NCBI RefSeq assembly: GCF_003144115.1
Contig: NW_020312014.1
Coordinates: forward strand, 98,620 to 162,619
Reading direction: 5' to 3'
From: Tilletiopsis washingtonensis
Taxonomy: Eukaryota > Basidiomycota > Exobasidiomycetes > Entylomatales
Length of the DNA: 64,000 nt
The notes below the pieces were generated by a model. It had not been told where the DNA came from, did not search any database, and was given only the letters and a program-made list of their open reading frames with translations. This document shows positions 1 to 12,249 of the stretch, in pieces. Numbering within the stretch: position 1 is the first letter of the stretch; each line of letters opens with the position of its first letter. A program made the translations under genes and the position numbers.

Positions 1-226
1 CACAGCCCCACAGCGCACAGCCAAACAGCCAACCCAGCAAGGGGCAAGACCGGCAACAACAACAACAACAACACACAACACTCACACTGCCGCGCCCCGG
101 CGCATCGGCGGCGGCGTAGTAGGCGGCGACGAACGTCTCTGCCGCCTTGCAGGCGAACTCGACGAGCGTGCGCTGCTCGGCCTGCGCGTCGGACTGCGGC
201 TGCTGCTGCGCAGAGGCGGCGGCCAT
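1..226 (-). CDS. NTF2-fold protein (Mtr2/NXT-like), 5' exon only
   Basis: The first coding exon is 86-226 on the minus strand: 47 codons starting MAAASAQQQPQSD. It ends at a gtgagt donor (intron from 85 leftwards, cut by the window edge). The stretch RTLVEFACKAAETFVAAYYA matches the first helix of NTF2-fold proteins, where an AC.AA..Fv..YY pattern is typical of the Mtr2/p15 (NXT1) mRNA-export partner and of NTF2 itself. Only about 30 diagnostic residues are present, so NXT1/Mtr2 cannot be separated from other NTF2-like proteins. The start is the only ATG in frame and lies just inside a (GA)n tract that forms the 5' flank. The family acts in nuclear pore transport; that role here is inferred from the fold. 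Confidence 0.6.
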   Translation of the reverse strand, partial: MAAASAQQQPQSDAQAEQRTLVEFACKAAETFVAAYYAAADAPGRGSVSVVCCCCCCCRSCPLLGWLFGCALWGC

Positions 227-231
227 GGCCG

Positions 232-259
<28 letters not shown>
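232..259. repeat. (GA)14 microsatellite
   Basis: An uninterrupted GA dinucleotide run lies 6 bp upstream of the ATG of the minus-strand NTF2-like gene. On that strand it reads as a (TC)n pyrimidine tract in the 5' leader, a common feature of leaders in this window. Confidence 0.95.
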
Positions 260-262
<3 letters not shown>

Positions 263-2546
263 GCGCGCCTACTCTCTGGGCTCGGAGCGCCACACGTGCG
301 AGAGCGCGCGTAGCGACGGCGTAGACGGGCAGACGGACGCAAGCGAGTGGCCCCACACACACACGCTCAGTCTCGCGAGTGGACGTGCGCGAGCGCCAGG
401 AGCGAAGCAGTTGGGTAGTGGTGCAAGGATGGGGAAGAGGTGGGATGGATGATGATGATGGAGGACAGCAAGCAAGCTTCGTCCGTGCTGCGCTCCGCGC
501 GATCTGACAATGGCGCGTGGGACACATCTGGCGCGGCGCGATGCTTATGTCAGCATGATGCGCGCGCGCGCCGCGCGGCGGAGGCCCCTTGAGCAGTAAG
601 AGTCTTAGTGCAAGAAGCCGGCGGGCGGGGGGGCCTCCGACGAGCAACGTCCGCACGGGGGCGGCAGTGGCATGGACCCCTTCTCTCGGCGTTGGCAGTG
701 CCTTTTTCTGTATAGCCTCTGTTTCGAGCTGGATCTTAGAGCTCAGGCTCTGATCTGTGTGGCGACGTCATGTCTGGAGCGGTCAGGCCTTGCGCCCGCC
801 GGCGCGCCATCTCGCACCGAGCCGCGTCGGGCCGCGCACATGGGGCCACACAGCGCAAGGTGGTGCTGCCGACGGGGAGCCAAGCTTGGCCACACCGCCA
901 TGCACATTCTGCTACCTCACTCACACTGCACCTGCAAACGCCGAAGATGAGGGCCCCAACGCCCGGGCCACGCGCGCCCAGAGCAGCGGTCGCTAACGGC
1001 TCGGCGCGCGCGTGCAGCGTGAGGCGCGCGAGGGGGGGCCTCCGAGCTGTGCGTCTGCTCGGCCATGTGCCGTGCACCCTGCTGAGCATTCCTTCCTTTG
1101 GCCCCCCGCACTGGAGGTGTTCCTTCATGACGCGGCCTGCGATCGGGTTCTTGGTCACTTGTCTCTGCCAGCCGCGCGCTCGGCTTGCCAGGCCGAGGCG
1201 GACGCCGGGTCAAGCGGGGGCATGCCGCACCCGGCTGCTGCCGGCGCGCGCGCGTCGCTGGCCCCGCCCGTTGCGCGTCTCGTCTTGCGGTGCTCCCAAG
1301 AGTTGCTCGTCCCACTAGGCTGTTGAGGAGAGCAGCATGCAGATGCGCGTTGCGTCGTGAAGTTGCGGACCGTCGGCGTTCAGACTCAGCACAAGGAACG
1401 CACGGCGCGCGCGCGCGCGTGGGTTATGCCCGCACGCCGTGGTAAGGTCAGCGGGCGCCGCTGTGCCGGCAGGTACCAAGCTGCGTGGGGCCGCTCGGCG
1501 AAGGCAACTTCTTGCCTTTCGCAAAGAGGTCTCGCGACTCTCCTCCTCTGAGGGCCTGTGATGCTGGAGCCGTAGCTTGCGCAGCTGTCGTCCGTCCGCT
1601 CAGGGTTCAAGCGCGTGCCACGCGCGGGCGCGCCGAAGTCGACGCAGGCCCTTGCGCCTCTGCTACGTAAACTCGCCGAGCAGGCGACCACGCCCACAAC
1701 TTGCTCTGGCTGAAGCCAAAGGGGTCCAAAGGCCGCAGCCGGTGACGTGGCGTATGTTTGTATGTAGTTTGCTCTGCCCCCTCCGAGGACCCGTGAGCGC
1801 TCTGGGCGGCTGTGGCTAAGCAGGAGAGCCGCTCGCGCGTGGTGCCGAGCGGTCCCCATGCAGGCGGGAGGGGCGCCTGGCTTGTCGTACCGAGCCCCGT
1901 CTCTGCCAGCTGCAGCTGGAAGAACAACATCCGGCGTTGACCCTCGCCGAGAGCAGGCTTGATCAGCCCTCCTCGGCCTGCAGAGCCAAGCCAAATGGCC
2001 GCATTGGGAAGTGCTGGCCATCCCCCGCAGGGCCCCACCGGCGCTGAGGCGGGCGACGCAGCCGCGGCACACACAAACGCGCGCAGCGGGCGCCGAGCCG
2101 CCGCCGCCGCCGCGCCATGCCCGTCGACCGTTGGAGGCGCGGCCGGCCCTTGGAGTTGGTCGTCCCACTCGGCGTGCATCACATGTGTGTGCGCCAGCCC
2201 GCTCAGCTGCTGCTTTGTGCCAGCCCAGACTACATAGGCCGCTGCCTGCTTGTGCCGCTCCTGGCCCCCTCCCGGCTTTCTGTCCTACCACCACTTCTCC
2301 CTTCTCTTGTTCCCGGCACCCTCTCTACTTCTTTCTTAACCCTTCTCCACACATTGGGGCATCTTCCCCCCGCTCGGATCCTCACCTGTCGACTGGCTCG
2401 ACAGACCGCATCCGCATTCTCCTTTACCTTTTCTTACCGCCGCCTGGCCTTCACTTTCCTTCGCTCTCGCCAGCAGGCCATCCACACTCTCTACTTACTG
2501 TTCCCCTTAGCTCTTGAAGAGCATAGCCTCCGCCCCCAGCATCGAC
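260..2546. other. Intergenic, no supported gene
   Basis: About 2.3 kb lies between the divergent NTF2-like (-) and Prm10-like (+) genes. It is GC-rich with scattered open frames on all strands, but none has splice-consistent extension, family motifs or a convincing start. From about 2270 to 2515 the plus strand is pyrimidine-rich (ctctctac, ttctcc, ttacctttt), which fits a promoter and 5' leader for the downstream gene. I see no RNA gene or repeat apart from short homopolymer runs. Confidence 0.6.
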
Positions 2547-5500
2547 ATGCAGCCTCGCAACAACAGCAGTGCCACTGCCTCGCCGCGCCGCGCGCGCTTC
2601 GACGAGGAGGACTCGCCGCCGCCGCCGCTGCCGCTGCCCGCCGGCGGCCTGGACCACGAGCTGATGCGCGCCGCCTTCGAGTCGCAGGCCAAGGTGCAGC
2701 GCGACTCGCAGCAGCAGGCGCAGGCGCAGCAGCAGCGTCTCTCGGCCGCCGCAGGCCCGCCGACGATGGCAAAGGCAAGCAGCACGCCTCGTGGCAGCGG
2801 GGCGGCGGCTGCTGCTGCTTCTGCCAAGAGCGCCCCAGAGCAGCCCGGCGTGGCCTTCAATGCCAGCTCGCCGTTTGCCCCCGGCTACTCGCTCGCGGCG
2901 AGCGGCGATGCGGAGCGCTCGCGCCGCAGCCTCATGGCGCAGGACGTCAGTCCGCTCGAGCCCGTGCCCGCCACGACGGCGCGCGCGGCGGCGGCGCACT
3001 TCCAGATCGGCGACGACGACGAGGCCGAGGCGACGTCGGACGGCGAGGGCGTGCACAACTGGCAGTCGTGCAAGGGCCGCCGCTCCACGGCCGCCTTCAT
3101 CGACACGCCCTTCGGCCCGCAGCAAACGCCGCAGCACGGCACATGGCAGTCGGCACACAGCGGCCAGCACACGAGCCTGCAGGCGCCGCCCAAGGGCCAC
3201 AAGGCGCCGATCGGCCTCGGCCTCGGCCACCACCCGTCGTCGACGGCGCCGCAGCAGCAGCAGCAGCACATGCCGCAGCGCCCGCCTCCCACGGCGACGG
3301 TGGCGCACCTGCACCAGCCGGCGCACAACTTCTCGCCGCGGCCTCTGGGCGGGCCCTTCTCGCCTCGGCCCAGCGGCGGCGGCGGCGGCGCACAGCACTG
3401 GCAGGCGCCGCCCGGCTCGCCGCCCAGCGCCTCGACGCCGCACATCCAGCGCTACGACCCCTTCTCGTCGCCGTCGATGGTGCAGCCCTTTTCGCCGCGC
3501 GTGCTCTCGAGCGGCAGCATCAAGTCGCCCGGCCTCAAGCCGGCGCTCATCCGGCGCGAGCAGAGCGTGGAGAACTTCCGCGCCGCCGACGCCGGCGACC
3601 CGTGCGAGCGCGGCGTGGTGCGCGAGACGGACGCGCAGGACGTGCGCCGCATCTACAGCGGCCAGGGCGGCTTCACAAAGGCGCTCGTCGGCCTCTACGG
3701 CGCCGTCACCGCGCCCGGCGACGGCACGGAGCGCGCAGGCCTGCAGCACCCGACGCTGCGCGAGCGCGCCAGCAGCCAGAGCCTCGGCGGCGACACGCTG
3801 CGCGGCGACGACGACGACGACGAGGGGGCCACGTACGCCAAGGAGAAGCGCGCCTCGGCCGACTCCGTCGAGCGCGGCGTGCCGCGCACCGAGCGTCTCA
3901 TGTCGCTCTCCGCCAACGCGCCGTTTGCCGTGGCGCGGCGGCAGAGCATGGCGTGGACGCTGGGCGAGGACGAGACGGAGCTGGATCCCGACGACCCGCG
4001 CCTCACGGGCAAGATCCGCAAGAGCATGCAGCTCAAGCGCGAGGCGCAGTACACGCACCGCCGCTCCAGCTGGTCGTCCGAGACGGGCGACCCCGACGTG
4101 CCCATGCGCCGGCGCCCCGCGGCGCCGCGCCGCCTGAGCTTTGCGTCGATCCGCGACTTTGCCAACGGCGGCGGCGGCGGCGCCGAGAACAACGGCGAGG
4201 AGGGCTATGCGAAGCCGCGCCGCAAGTCGTTTGACCGCCGCAAGAGCACCACGACGATCACGGCCAACACGGCGCACGTCATGCATCGCCAGAAGTTCAT
4301 CCTCAAGCTCGCCAAGGCACTGATGCTCTTTGGCGCGCCGTCGCACCGCATCGAGTCGCAGCTCAACGCCACGGCAAACGTGCTCGAGGTCGACGCGCAG
4401 TTCATCCACTTTCCCGGACTCGTCATTGCCTCGTTTGGCGACGTCGACAAGCACACGTCCGAGACGCACTTTGTCAAGAGCAAGTCGGACCTGGCCCTCG
4501 GCCCGCTGCACGACGTGCACATCGTCTACCGCCGCGTCGTGCACGACGAGATTGGCGTCGAGGAGGGCACCGAGGAGCTGAACCGCCTGCTGCGCGCCGA
4601 GGCGTGCTGGAGCGAGTGGAGCCGCATCGGCTTTGCCGCCATCCGCTGCTGGCTCATGGCGCCCATGTCCTTTGGCGGCAGCTTCATCGACGCCTTTGTC
4701 GCCGCCGCCTTTGGCGCCATGCTGACATTCCTGCAGCTGCGCGTCACGCGCAAGAACGCCATGTACTCCAACGTGTTTGAGATCTCGACGGCCATCATGA
4801 TCTCGTTTGTGGCGCGCGGCCTCAGCACGACGGGCCTGTTCTGCTACCAGTCGATTGCGTCGTCGGGCCTGATCCTCGTGCTGCCCGGCTACATCATTTG
4901 TGCGTGCCGAGTGTTCCATGTCGTGGTGCTGCATCGCTGACCTTTCTCTCCTTGCCCCCTCTCCCCCCTCCCTCCCCTCCAGTGTGCGGCTCGCTGGAGC
5001 TCGCGTCGAAGAACATGATCGCCGGCTCGGTGCGCATGGTCTACGCCATCATCTACTCGCTGTTCCTCGGCTTTGGCATTGCCATCGGGTCCGACGTGTG
5101 GTTCCTGCTGGATCCGGCGTCGCGGCAGTCGATGTACGTGCCGCTCGAGTCCTCCACCAAGGTCGACGGCAGCTTCATCCTCGCCAACCAGACGCTGCCG
5201 CTGTGGACGGGCAGCTTCACCTTCACCAACGGCACGAGCAACGCGCTCAACGCCGGCACGATCAACTGCGAGCGCCTGCCCGAGTGGCCGTGGTACCGGC
5301 AGCCCGTGTCGCCGTGGTTCAACTTCCTCTTTGTGCCGACGTTCTCGCTGCTCTCCTGCTTCAACCTGCTGCAGCCGATGCGCAGCTGGGACCTGCCCGT
5401 CATGGTCTTCATCGCCTGTGCCGGCTGGACGGCCAACATGGCGGCGAACCACTTCGTCTTCAACCGCTCCGACGTCGTCAGTGCCATCGGCTCGTTTGTC

Positions 5501-5835
5501 ATCGGCATCCTCGGCAACGTCTACTCGCGCGTCTTCCGCGGCACCGCCTTCACCGCGACGGCCGTCGCCGTGCTCTTCCTCGTGCCCTCGGGCATGGCCA
5601 TGGCCGGCGGTCTGGCCATGACGTACAAGGGCTCCGACGGCGACCTGTACTCCAACGGCCTGAGCTTTGCGCTGCGCATGGTGCAGGTGAGTCGAGCAGA
5701 GGCCCACGGCTGCAGAGCTGCGACTCACCCCTTGCCCCACAGGTCGCCATCGGCATCACTGTCGGGCTCTTCATGTCCGCGCTCGTCGTCTACTCCGTCG
5801 GCCGCAAGAAGGGCGGAGCGCTCTTTGCCTTCTGA
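2547..5835 (+). CDS. PRM10: Pheromone-regulated membrane protein 10-like (ThrE family)
   Basis: Exons 2547-4899, 4983-5686 and 5743-5835 encode 1049 residues. Residues 1 to about 570 are low-complexity and disordered, rich in Ser, Pro, Gln and His with poly-Gln and poly-Asp tracts. The conserved part starts near 4270 with RQKFILKLAKALMLFGAPSHR, followed by IHFPGLVIASFGD and then about ten hydrophobic segments ending in GRKKGGALFAF. This is the fungal ThrE (DUF1212) plus ThrE_2 (DUF3815) arrangement of Prm10-type proteins. Bacterial relatives export threonine and serine; the fungal role is not established. The start chosen is the first ATG of the frame (MQPRNN); the frame is open a little further upstream but without an ATG. 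The first intron (4900-4982) has a long C/T-rich tract. Confidence 0.85.
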
Positions 5836-6076
5836 GTGCGCATGGCGAGGCGAGGCGCGGCGCGGCGTGGCGCGGTGCTCGGCAATGGCATGCTTTCTCG
5901 ACTACTGTGTGTGAGAGGGGGGGGGGGTGCAGAGCATTGACAGCGTGGCATTGATGCGGTTGAGACGGGTGGGGAGCTATGTACAGCGCGCAGAGGCGCA
6001 TTTGGTATTTGGGAGAGAGGCATAGGCATGCACAGAAGCACTCGGCGAACAGTCGCGTTCGACTGACGCTCGCGAC

Positions 6077-7775
6077 TTACGCGCTGGAGCCGGAGCTGCC
6101 GAGGTGGCGCGTCACTCCCACGCCCCCCTGCTCCTCGTCCTCGCCAGCGTGCGGCAGACGGCCGCCGTTTTGCTGCGCGGCGTAGGCGTCTGCGCGTGCG
6201 CGGGCCGCTGCTAGAGCGGATGCCAGCGTCAGCACGGCAGCAGCTGGAGCCTAGCACTCGCTGCAGACTCACCAGCCTCGGCCTCGGCCTCCTGCAGCCG
6301 CGCTGCCGCATCATCCTCCGAGCCGAGACGGATGCGCCGCTGCTCGCGCTGGTGCGCAATGTACTTGTGCGCATACGAGCCGAGCAGCGCCGTGCCCTGC
6401 AGTGCGATGCTGCAGATGATCGCCGCGGTGCTGCATTGCGAGGTCAGCCATGCGCTTGCCGCAGCTAGGTGTTTCCTTGCGCCACTCACACCTCGGCGGG
6501 CCGCGCATGCCGCGGAATCTTGGGGTGCGCCAGCAGGGCGAGGTTGAGCACAATGCCCGACGCTGCCCATGTCAGGTCGCTGAAGGTGAAGATCCAGAGC
6601 GAATTGAAGGCGCCGACGCCCATGAGCGTGTAGAATGTCGGCCAGACGGACGCGTCGAGGTCGTGCCCCTTGCCGCCGTCCCACTCGAGCGCCATGAAGA
6701 GCTGCTGCCCAAAGTCGACGGCAATCATGCTCACGAGCAGCATCTTGATCGGCACGTGCACAAAGAGCCAGTCGAGGCTGCAAGGGCCTGCGTCAGCTCG
6801 GCAACACTGGCCAGGCCCTGGCCACTCACGGGTGGCGCGAGTCGGCGGGCAGCCAGAAGGCCAGCAGCCCGGCGGTAATGAGCAGCACGAGCGTGATGGC
6901 TCCGAGCAGCGACGTGCCGACGATGAACGACACGTGCGTATTGATGATCCACGACACGGCCCAGCCGGCGAGCAGGAAGTTGACGCTGCGGAGGGGTGAG
7001 CGACGGGCAAGTGCGGCGGCTGCGCAGGCACCACTCACAGCGCAAGACGCACTCCGACGCCGGACGCCAGCAGCTTCTGCTCGGAAAGGAGGGTCAGTAA
7101 GAGGGCCAGCTCGGCGTGGAGATCGGCGACAGCTGCGAGGCACCGCGCTGCACGGACCTCTGGGCGACAGCCCGCCTTCGGCCATCGATGCGCGGCCAAG
7201 CTCTGCTGGGCGTCCAGGACCTCTGGCGCGACTCCACGCTGCGGGCGCAACGGCCGCGCGCTACCAGGCATCCGCTCCGGCTGCGTGCGACTCGGCACTC
7301 CACCCACCGGCTGCCCGGCAAGCAGCGCCATCAGCAGCGCCGCCACTCTGTGCCAGGTGTCCACGCGCTCGCCTCTGCTAGCGTCATCCCACCAATTGGG
7401 TCTTTCCTCTTACCCCACCACTGCCCTGCCGTGCGTTGGGTCCTTGCTCACCTTGGTCTCGGGCTTCTGGCCCACGACACAGAGCAGCGCAAAGCCAATC
7501 TGGCAGAGGTAGATGACGCTCCAGTAGGCCATGAGCCACTTTGCGTTGGGCGTGAGGTAGGTGGGGTGTGCCTCGCTGACGTCGTTGAGGCGCGGGCGCG
7601 TGAGGATGCTCGTGACGATGAGCGTGCCGGCGCTGACGAGGATGCTGAGCGGCGTGAGCACCTGCACGCGCGTCATGGCCGCCGCCGACACGACGGGCGC
7701 GGGCGCAGGCATGCCGGGATCGCCCTGCACAGGACGGTAGACGTGGTCGGCGAAGCGAGACGAGGGACGAGACAT
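6077..7775 (-). CDS. Multi-pass membrane protein, function unknown
   Basis: Six exons (7775-7452, 7076-7039, 6985-6830, 6777-6490, 6430-6273, 6207-6077) give 364 residues in one continuous frame. After a short N-terminus (MSRPSSRFADHVYRPVQGD) there are about seven hydrophobic spans, including VLTPLSILVSAGTLIVTSIL, WLMAYWSVIYLCQIGFALLC, LLGAITLVLLITAGLLAFWL and FVHVPIKMLLVSMIAV. The tail is acidic and Ala/Gln-rich. The motif TYLTPNAKWLMAYWSVIYL in the first third resembles uncharacterised fungal membrane proteins, but I cannot name a family safely. Intron 1 is unusually long (375 nt) while the others are 52-65 nt, and exon 2 is only 38 nt. It is transcribed towards PRM10, with 241 bp between the two stops. 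Confidence 0.75.
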
Positions 7776-8940
7776 GGAGGAAGGTGGATGTGGTGAGAAG
7801 GCAAGAGAGAGGCGCGCAGCCGAGGCATGCCAAACGCACCCGCTCCGCCGCGCCGCCGCCGCCGCGTCGATCTGCACCCGCATGGCCCGCCGCACAAGCT
7901 CCACACGCCGCCGCCGCTGCCCGCGCCAGGCGCGCGACATGCACCGCTCACCGCTCAGCCAGGCCGCCGACGCAGCACAGGCATCAGCATTTGCTGCCTC
8001 ACTGTCTACTGCTTCATGCTCGCGAAACATGCTCACTCGCTGCGCGACTGCGGCGAGGAGGAGGGGGGAAGGCGAGGCGGCGGCGAGGAGCGCAGCAGCC
8101 CGCGCGCCGCCGCGCTCGAGGCGGTGATGTCACCTCGCCGCTGCCGCCGCGCGGCGCCAGATCTCGATCGCCTGCCTCGCGCGCTGCTCCCACGCTGACT
8201 CCTCCCGCCTCGCTCCTTCGCTGCTCGCACTGCGCCAGAGGCCTTGCAGCATCGCATGCAGAGAGGCTCAGAATGAGGATGTACGCTCTGCGATCAACAG
8301 CTGGCGTGTGCGTGCGCACCTGCTCACCTGCTGCAGCTCCTGGCGCGGCGCACGAGCCGGCGCCTCGCCGCGACGACGCTCTGCCAGCAGCAGCAGCGGC
8401 CGTTTCCCACGCACGTCGGCCGTCCGACGCGAAGCCGCATCTCCAGAGGGCGCTCGCGACGCTTTCGTGCGAGCAGCACAACTCTTCAACTAGCGCAGAA
8501 GATGCGCAGGCTCACGATGCACACGATGCGAAAGAAGCGGAAGCGAGAGGACGTCTCTGCAATTTCTGGGCGCAACGCCCGTCTGACGACGTCCGAAGGA
8601 CACGCTCGAGCGCGCGTCGTGTTAGGGGTCTGGCCGCCTCGGCCTCGGCTGCGTCACCTCCTTGAGTGGCCGACCGCTGCGGTCGGCGGCCTGTCTCCGC
8701 GGGCCGACGACCGTTACGCAGGCGGAGAGTCTCTCCCTCTGATGGGCGCTGCTGAAGCTTGCTTTGAGCAGCGCCGAAGGGTCGAGCAAGCGCGACACGG
8801 CTCGCGTGCCCTGACTCGACCCGTGTCGCCTGCCCGTCAAAAGGGAGCCCCGCCGCGCCCCGCTGCTTCGCCGCACCTGCCTGCTGCCGCGGCTCTGCTG
8901 CGGCACGCCAGCACAGCCCCGCCCGGCCTGCTGCGCACCG
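7776..8940. other. Intergenic and promoter region, no supported gene
   Basis: This is about 1.2 kb upstream of the minus-strand membrane-protein gene. The open frames on both strands have Arg/Ala/Ser-rich compositions expected from shadow frames in very GC-rich DNA. I found no splice-consistent gene. The right end carries a TATA box at 8941 on the plus strand. Confidence 0.55.
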
Positions 8941-8946
8941 TATAAA
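8941..8946 (+). promoter_or_regulatory. TATA box candidate
   Basis: A TATAAA hexamer lies in very GC-rich surroundings. Starting about 60 bp downstream there is a series of intron-like pieces (gtgagc near 9033, cag acceptors near 9092 and 9255). It is therefore a plausible core promoter for the transcription unit in the next 3 kb. No transcript evidence is visible in the sequence. Confidence 0.4.
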
Positions 8947-9117
8947 GGCTGCGCCCCCGGCGCTGCCCCCTGCCTCCCGCCACCACCCTCTCCCGCTCCC
9001 CTGCGGCGCTCCGCCTCGGCCGTGTCGTGCAGGGTGAGCAGAGGCAACACAGCGCCCGCCCGAGCTGCGCTGAACTGATGCCTGCACCTCAGCCTCCTCG
9101 CTCCAGCGCCTGGAGGC

Positions 9118-9157
9118 CGTCGTCGCCGCCGTCGTCGTCGCCGCCGTCGTCGTCGCT
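9118..9157. repeat. Imperfect (CGT/CGC)n trinucleotide repeat
   Basis: A run of cgt and cgc triplets. In one plus-strand frame it encodes a hydrophobic Val/Ala stretch (EAVVAAVVVAAVVVAARVAP), in another poly-Ser/Pro. It may be part of an exon of the uncertain transcription unit here. Confidence 0.7.
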
Positions 9158-9659
9158 GCTCGGGTGGCGCCTGTTGTGAGCACGGCCGCGACTGCGCATG
9201 CGCTGCACTTGACTGACGCCTGCCCCCGGCCCCCTTCTCCTCTCTCCCGCGCCCAGCCGCTGGCACCTACGCTCTGTCCACTGCCACGCACCGCCCTGCC
9301 GCTGCCGTTGATCGCTCCTCGCCCCCACCCCATCCCACGCTGCCACGTGCGTCGCCGTGGCACCTGTCGCCTCCTGCTGCAGTGCTGACTACCTGCCCCT
9401 CATCAGGTCCGGCGCTGGATGTCTCGTGCCGTGGCCATCGCGCCCCGCGCTGAGTGTGCGCCGCTGCTGCTCGCAACATGCCACGAGCGCATCGCTGACC
9501 CTCCCTGCCTCAGCTCGCCGTCCGCGCACGTCGCACGCTACTTCACTCCACCCCCAATCTCACTTCACACGCTCCTTTGCCTCTGCCCCCCGCCACCACA
9601 CACCACACACATGTAACAGCGCATTACAAGCGTTGTCAGCACATCCCCCCAGCGGGGAT

Positions 9660-11880
9660 GATAATGCGAGACCCCTTCTCGTCCTGCGCTTCGCGATCGT
9701 TTGAGCGGATCCATCGCTGTGCCCATCGTCGACTTCGGCTCTTCGTCGTCGCCTCCGACATGCCGTCGTCGTCTTTGTCGTCATCATCGGCCGCGAGGAG
9801 CGCGAAGTGATGCAGCATCAAAGGTAAGGAAGGAGTCGCAGTCGATGGCGCAGCGACCTTTTTGCTGACACTCTCAATCATCGTCAGGTTCGACTCGCCC
9901 GCCCGCGAGTCTCTCTTCGTCGTCAAGCCGGCCGACACTCGGACATCGTCGCGTAGATATGGTGACCGAGAGTGACTGCAGCGGCGACCTGCAGCTATGG
10001 GTGCATTGCTCGCGAGCCGTGCTCGTGCTCAATGGATCCATGAGTTGCCGGGGTTCGCTGCAGTCGTCTTGGACATGAACGTCGCCGCCACGCAAGCCGA
10101 GCAAGGCGTGCAACGGGTGGAGGATGCTGCATCGCGCAAGGTGAGAGCCGTGCTTTTGAGGTAGCAAAGGTGCCCCTAGCTGACACTACTCAGCGGCGCA
10201 GGCTCAACCTCACCGTCCACTTCGAGCTCTCCGCCGCCAAGCTGACTCGCCGGAGGTCGTCGCGGAGTGGACACACGTCGAGGTGTACGATGTTGAGCGC
10301 GTGTCAAGTCGAGGTGGTTCTACACACAAGCGTGTGTCACGCCCAAGACTTGACCTGTGACCGTCGCGATCATCTCGCAGTGCTTCACTCCGCCATGCAA
10401 GCCGGTCGAGAGCAGCGAGGAGAGGAAGACGCGACGTCGCTGACGGTGAGCACAATGCCTCGGACATGCGCGTAGCTCGTGTGACCGTCGCTGACTCTCT
10501 CCGTCAGCGCCGAATACGACGACAACGAGCGCTCTTCGACCGCCGAGCCGTCTGCTTCAGGACGTCAGTTTGCGCTGCTTGTCTGCGATGGCTGCATCTC
10601 GACAGAGACGAACGAGCACGAGCCGAGACCGTGTTCGCCTCATCTCTGTCGGGTTGTAGCTCATTGCAGACCTCTCGGGCAAGCTCATCGCCGTCAAGCA
10701 GGCCGACTGCCAGCAACACAAGACCGGCTCCTCGACGTCGCTGCGCCTGTACGAGAGCCACTAGACGCATGCGGCCGTCGAACTTTGGTGCAGACTCGGT
10801 AGACCAGCGCTTGGCCGCCTAGCAGTCACGTTTTCACGTGGCTGCTGAGCGCCCAGCCGTTGCTTCTTCCGGTTCTGAGCCACTCTTCGTCGGTGTCATG
10901 CGTGGAGCGGCCGCTGTGGACAGGCGCTGCTACGATCGCCTTCATCGAGTCCTCGCTCATCGACTCGACGCTGTGCATCGCTCTGGAGCTCGCTATCGCC
11001 CGGCGCTGCTCCGGCTGAGATTGACTTCGTCCTCCCATTCGAGGACCACGCAAGCGTCGCCACGTCGGCGTTTGCTTTTTCCTCGGGATGAGAGTTTGTC
11101 TTCAATCTCCGCCGGCGCGACGCCAAGGCCCAACTCGCCGGACTTTGTCTTCGTCGCCGTCGCCGCCTCGACGGAGTCTTCTGGCGCTCGAGGACGACTG
11201 GCTCGGCGCTGCACGAAAGTGAGCTCTGCATCATCAGGCTGAGCTGCACAGTGACCCGACCGCTGACGCTCGTGCAGCACCGGCAGCGGCCTGTGACGTA
11301 GTGGCAGAGTGCACTGTAGAAAGAATTTTGTCATCCATCGCTGGACAGAGAGGTCTGGACTCCAGGCGTCTCTTCTCAGCGGAGGATCGCCTTCTTCTTG
11401 CTACAGTGCAGACTGTCTCGACGCCGCCGAGAGGCAGAGAAAATCACGTCGACCTCGAGCTCAGCTTCGCTGCCGGTGCCGCATCGGATGTCGCCCAGCC
11501 CTCTGTTCAAGATCGCGGCAAGGAGAGCATGCCGGCGTTGCGATGGTCGACTCATCGGCCTTCGCACGCCCGGCAAGCTTCCTTCGCTGCTTTCTTCGAC
11601 TCATGTTCGGTCTCATCCGAGCGCGTCATCAAAACTCGCCTCGTACGCGTTGGTCTTCTGTACGGTCTTCGACACGTGCCGACTCGCAAGACCGTTTGCG
11701 TCGCCATTCGCTACGGCGGCGAGCAGGTGAGCTTCACATTTCGCAGCGCTTTGAACAGAGAGCTGACAGCACCGAGCACAGCAACCGTCATCTCTTCCGG
11801 TCAGAAGCTTGCTCGCGCCCGTGCCATTCCCCGCGGACGGATGCCATCGTCTCTCGAGGCCAGCAAGCAGAGTGCGTGAT
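9660..11880 (+). pseudogene. Decayed or very fast-evolving spliced gene, identity unknown
   Basis: This stretch is visibly lower in GC than its neighbours and contains at least five intron-like units with gt..ag ends and ctgac-type branch sites: 9824-9887, 10141-10193, 10447-10507, 11219-11277 and 11727-11781. Between them lie protein-like segments such as ARESLFVVKPADTR, LIADLSGKLIAVKQADC, IDFVLPFEDHASVATSAFAF and RLVRVGLLYGLRHVPTRKT. I could not find one open frame running through all of them, so the locus is either a degenerate gene or a real one with splicing I misread. No family was recognised. The TATA box at 8941 and intron-like pieces from 9033 on may belong to the same unit. Confidence 0.35.
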
Positions 11881-12249
11881 CAAGAAAGAAACCAGCACGC
11901 AGTGCCCGCTCACGCCAGCCCAGATCTTCGCTCGCAGCAGCCTCATCGTACACGGCTCGGCTCCCTCCCCTGTCTCAACTGCTTCCTCCACACGAAGCTC
12001 GAATAGTGATGCATTCTTCTTTCGTGCTGCCCGCTGTCATGCTACAGACTCGAGCGAGACGCTGCGCTCTGCCTTGGCGTGGAGGGGCGCGCGAGCGCGG
12101 ATGGAGAGCGTGGGAAAGGAGCGCCTCGTCCGCTCGGTCTGTGCGCACCGCCGCGCGCCGCTCGAGCAGCCTTGCCCTCGCTCCACATCTTCCAGCGCCA
12201 TCTCGGCCTGCTGTCCCTTTCGCTGCTTCCACTCGCACGCTCTCCCGTC
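11881..12249. other. VPS11 upstream region
   Basis: 369 bp separate the uncertain locus from the VPS11 start codon. C/T-rich segments just before the ATG are typical of leaders in this window. No gene or repeat seen. Confidence 0.5.

Noticed and set aside
2451-4934. 827-codon open frame on the minus strand
   Set aside because: It is antisense to the PRM10-like exon, has Arg/Ala/Val/His-rich shadow composition and no motif; in very GC-rich coding DNA such antisense frames are expected.
9419-9616. 65-codon open frame MSRAVAIAPRAEC...
   Set aside because: Contains apparent intron signals, no similarity recognised and no supporting context; too weak to list as a gene.
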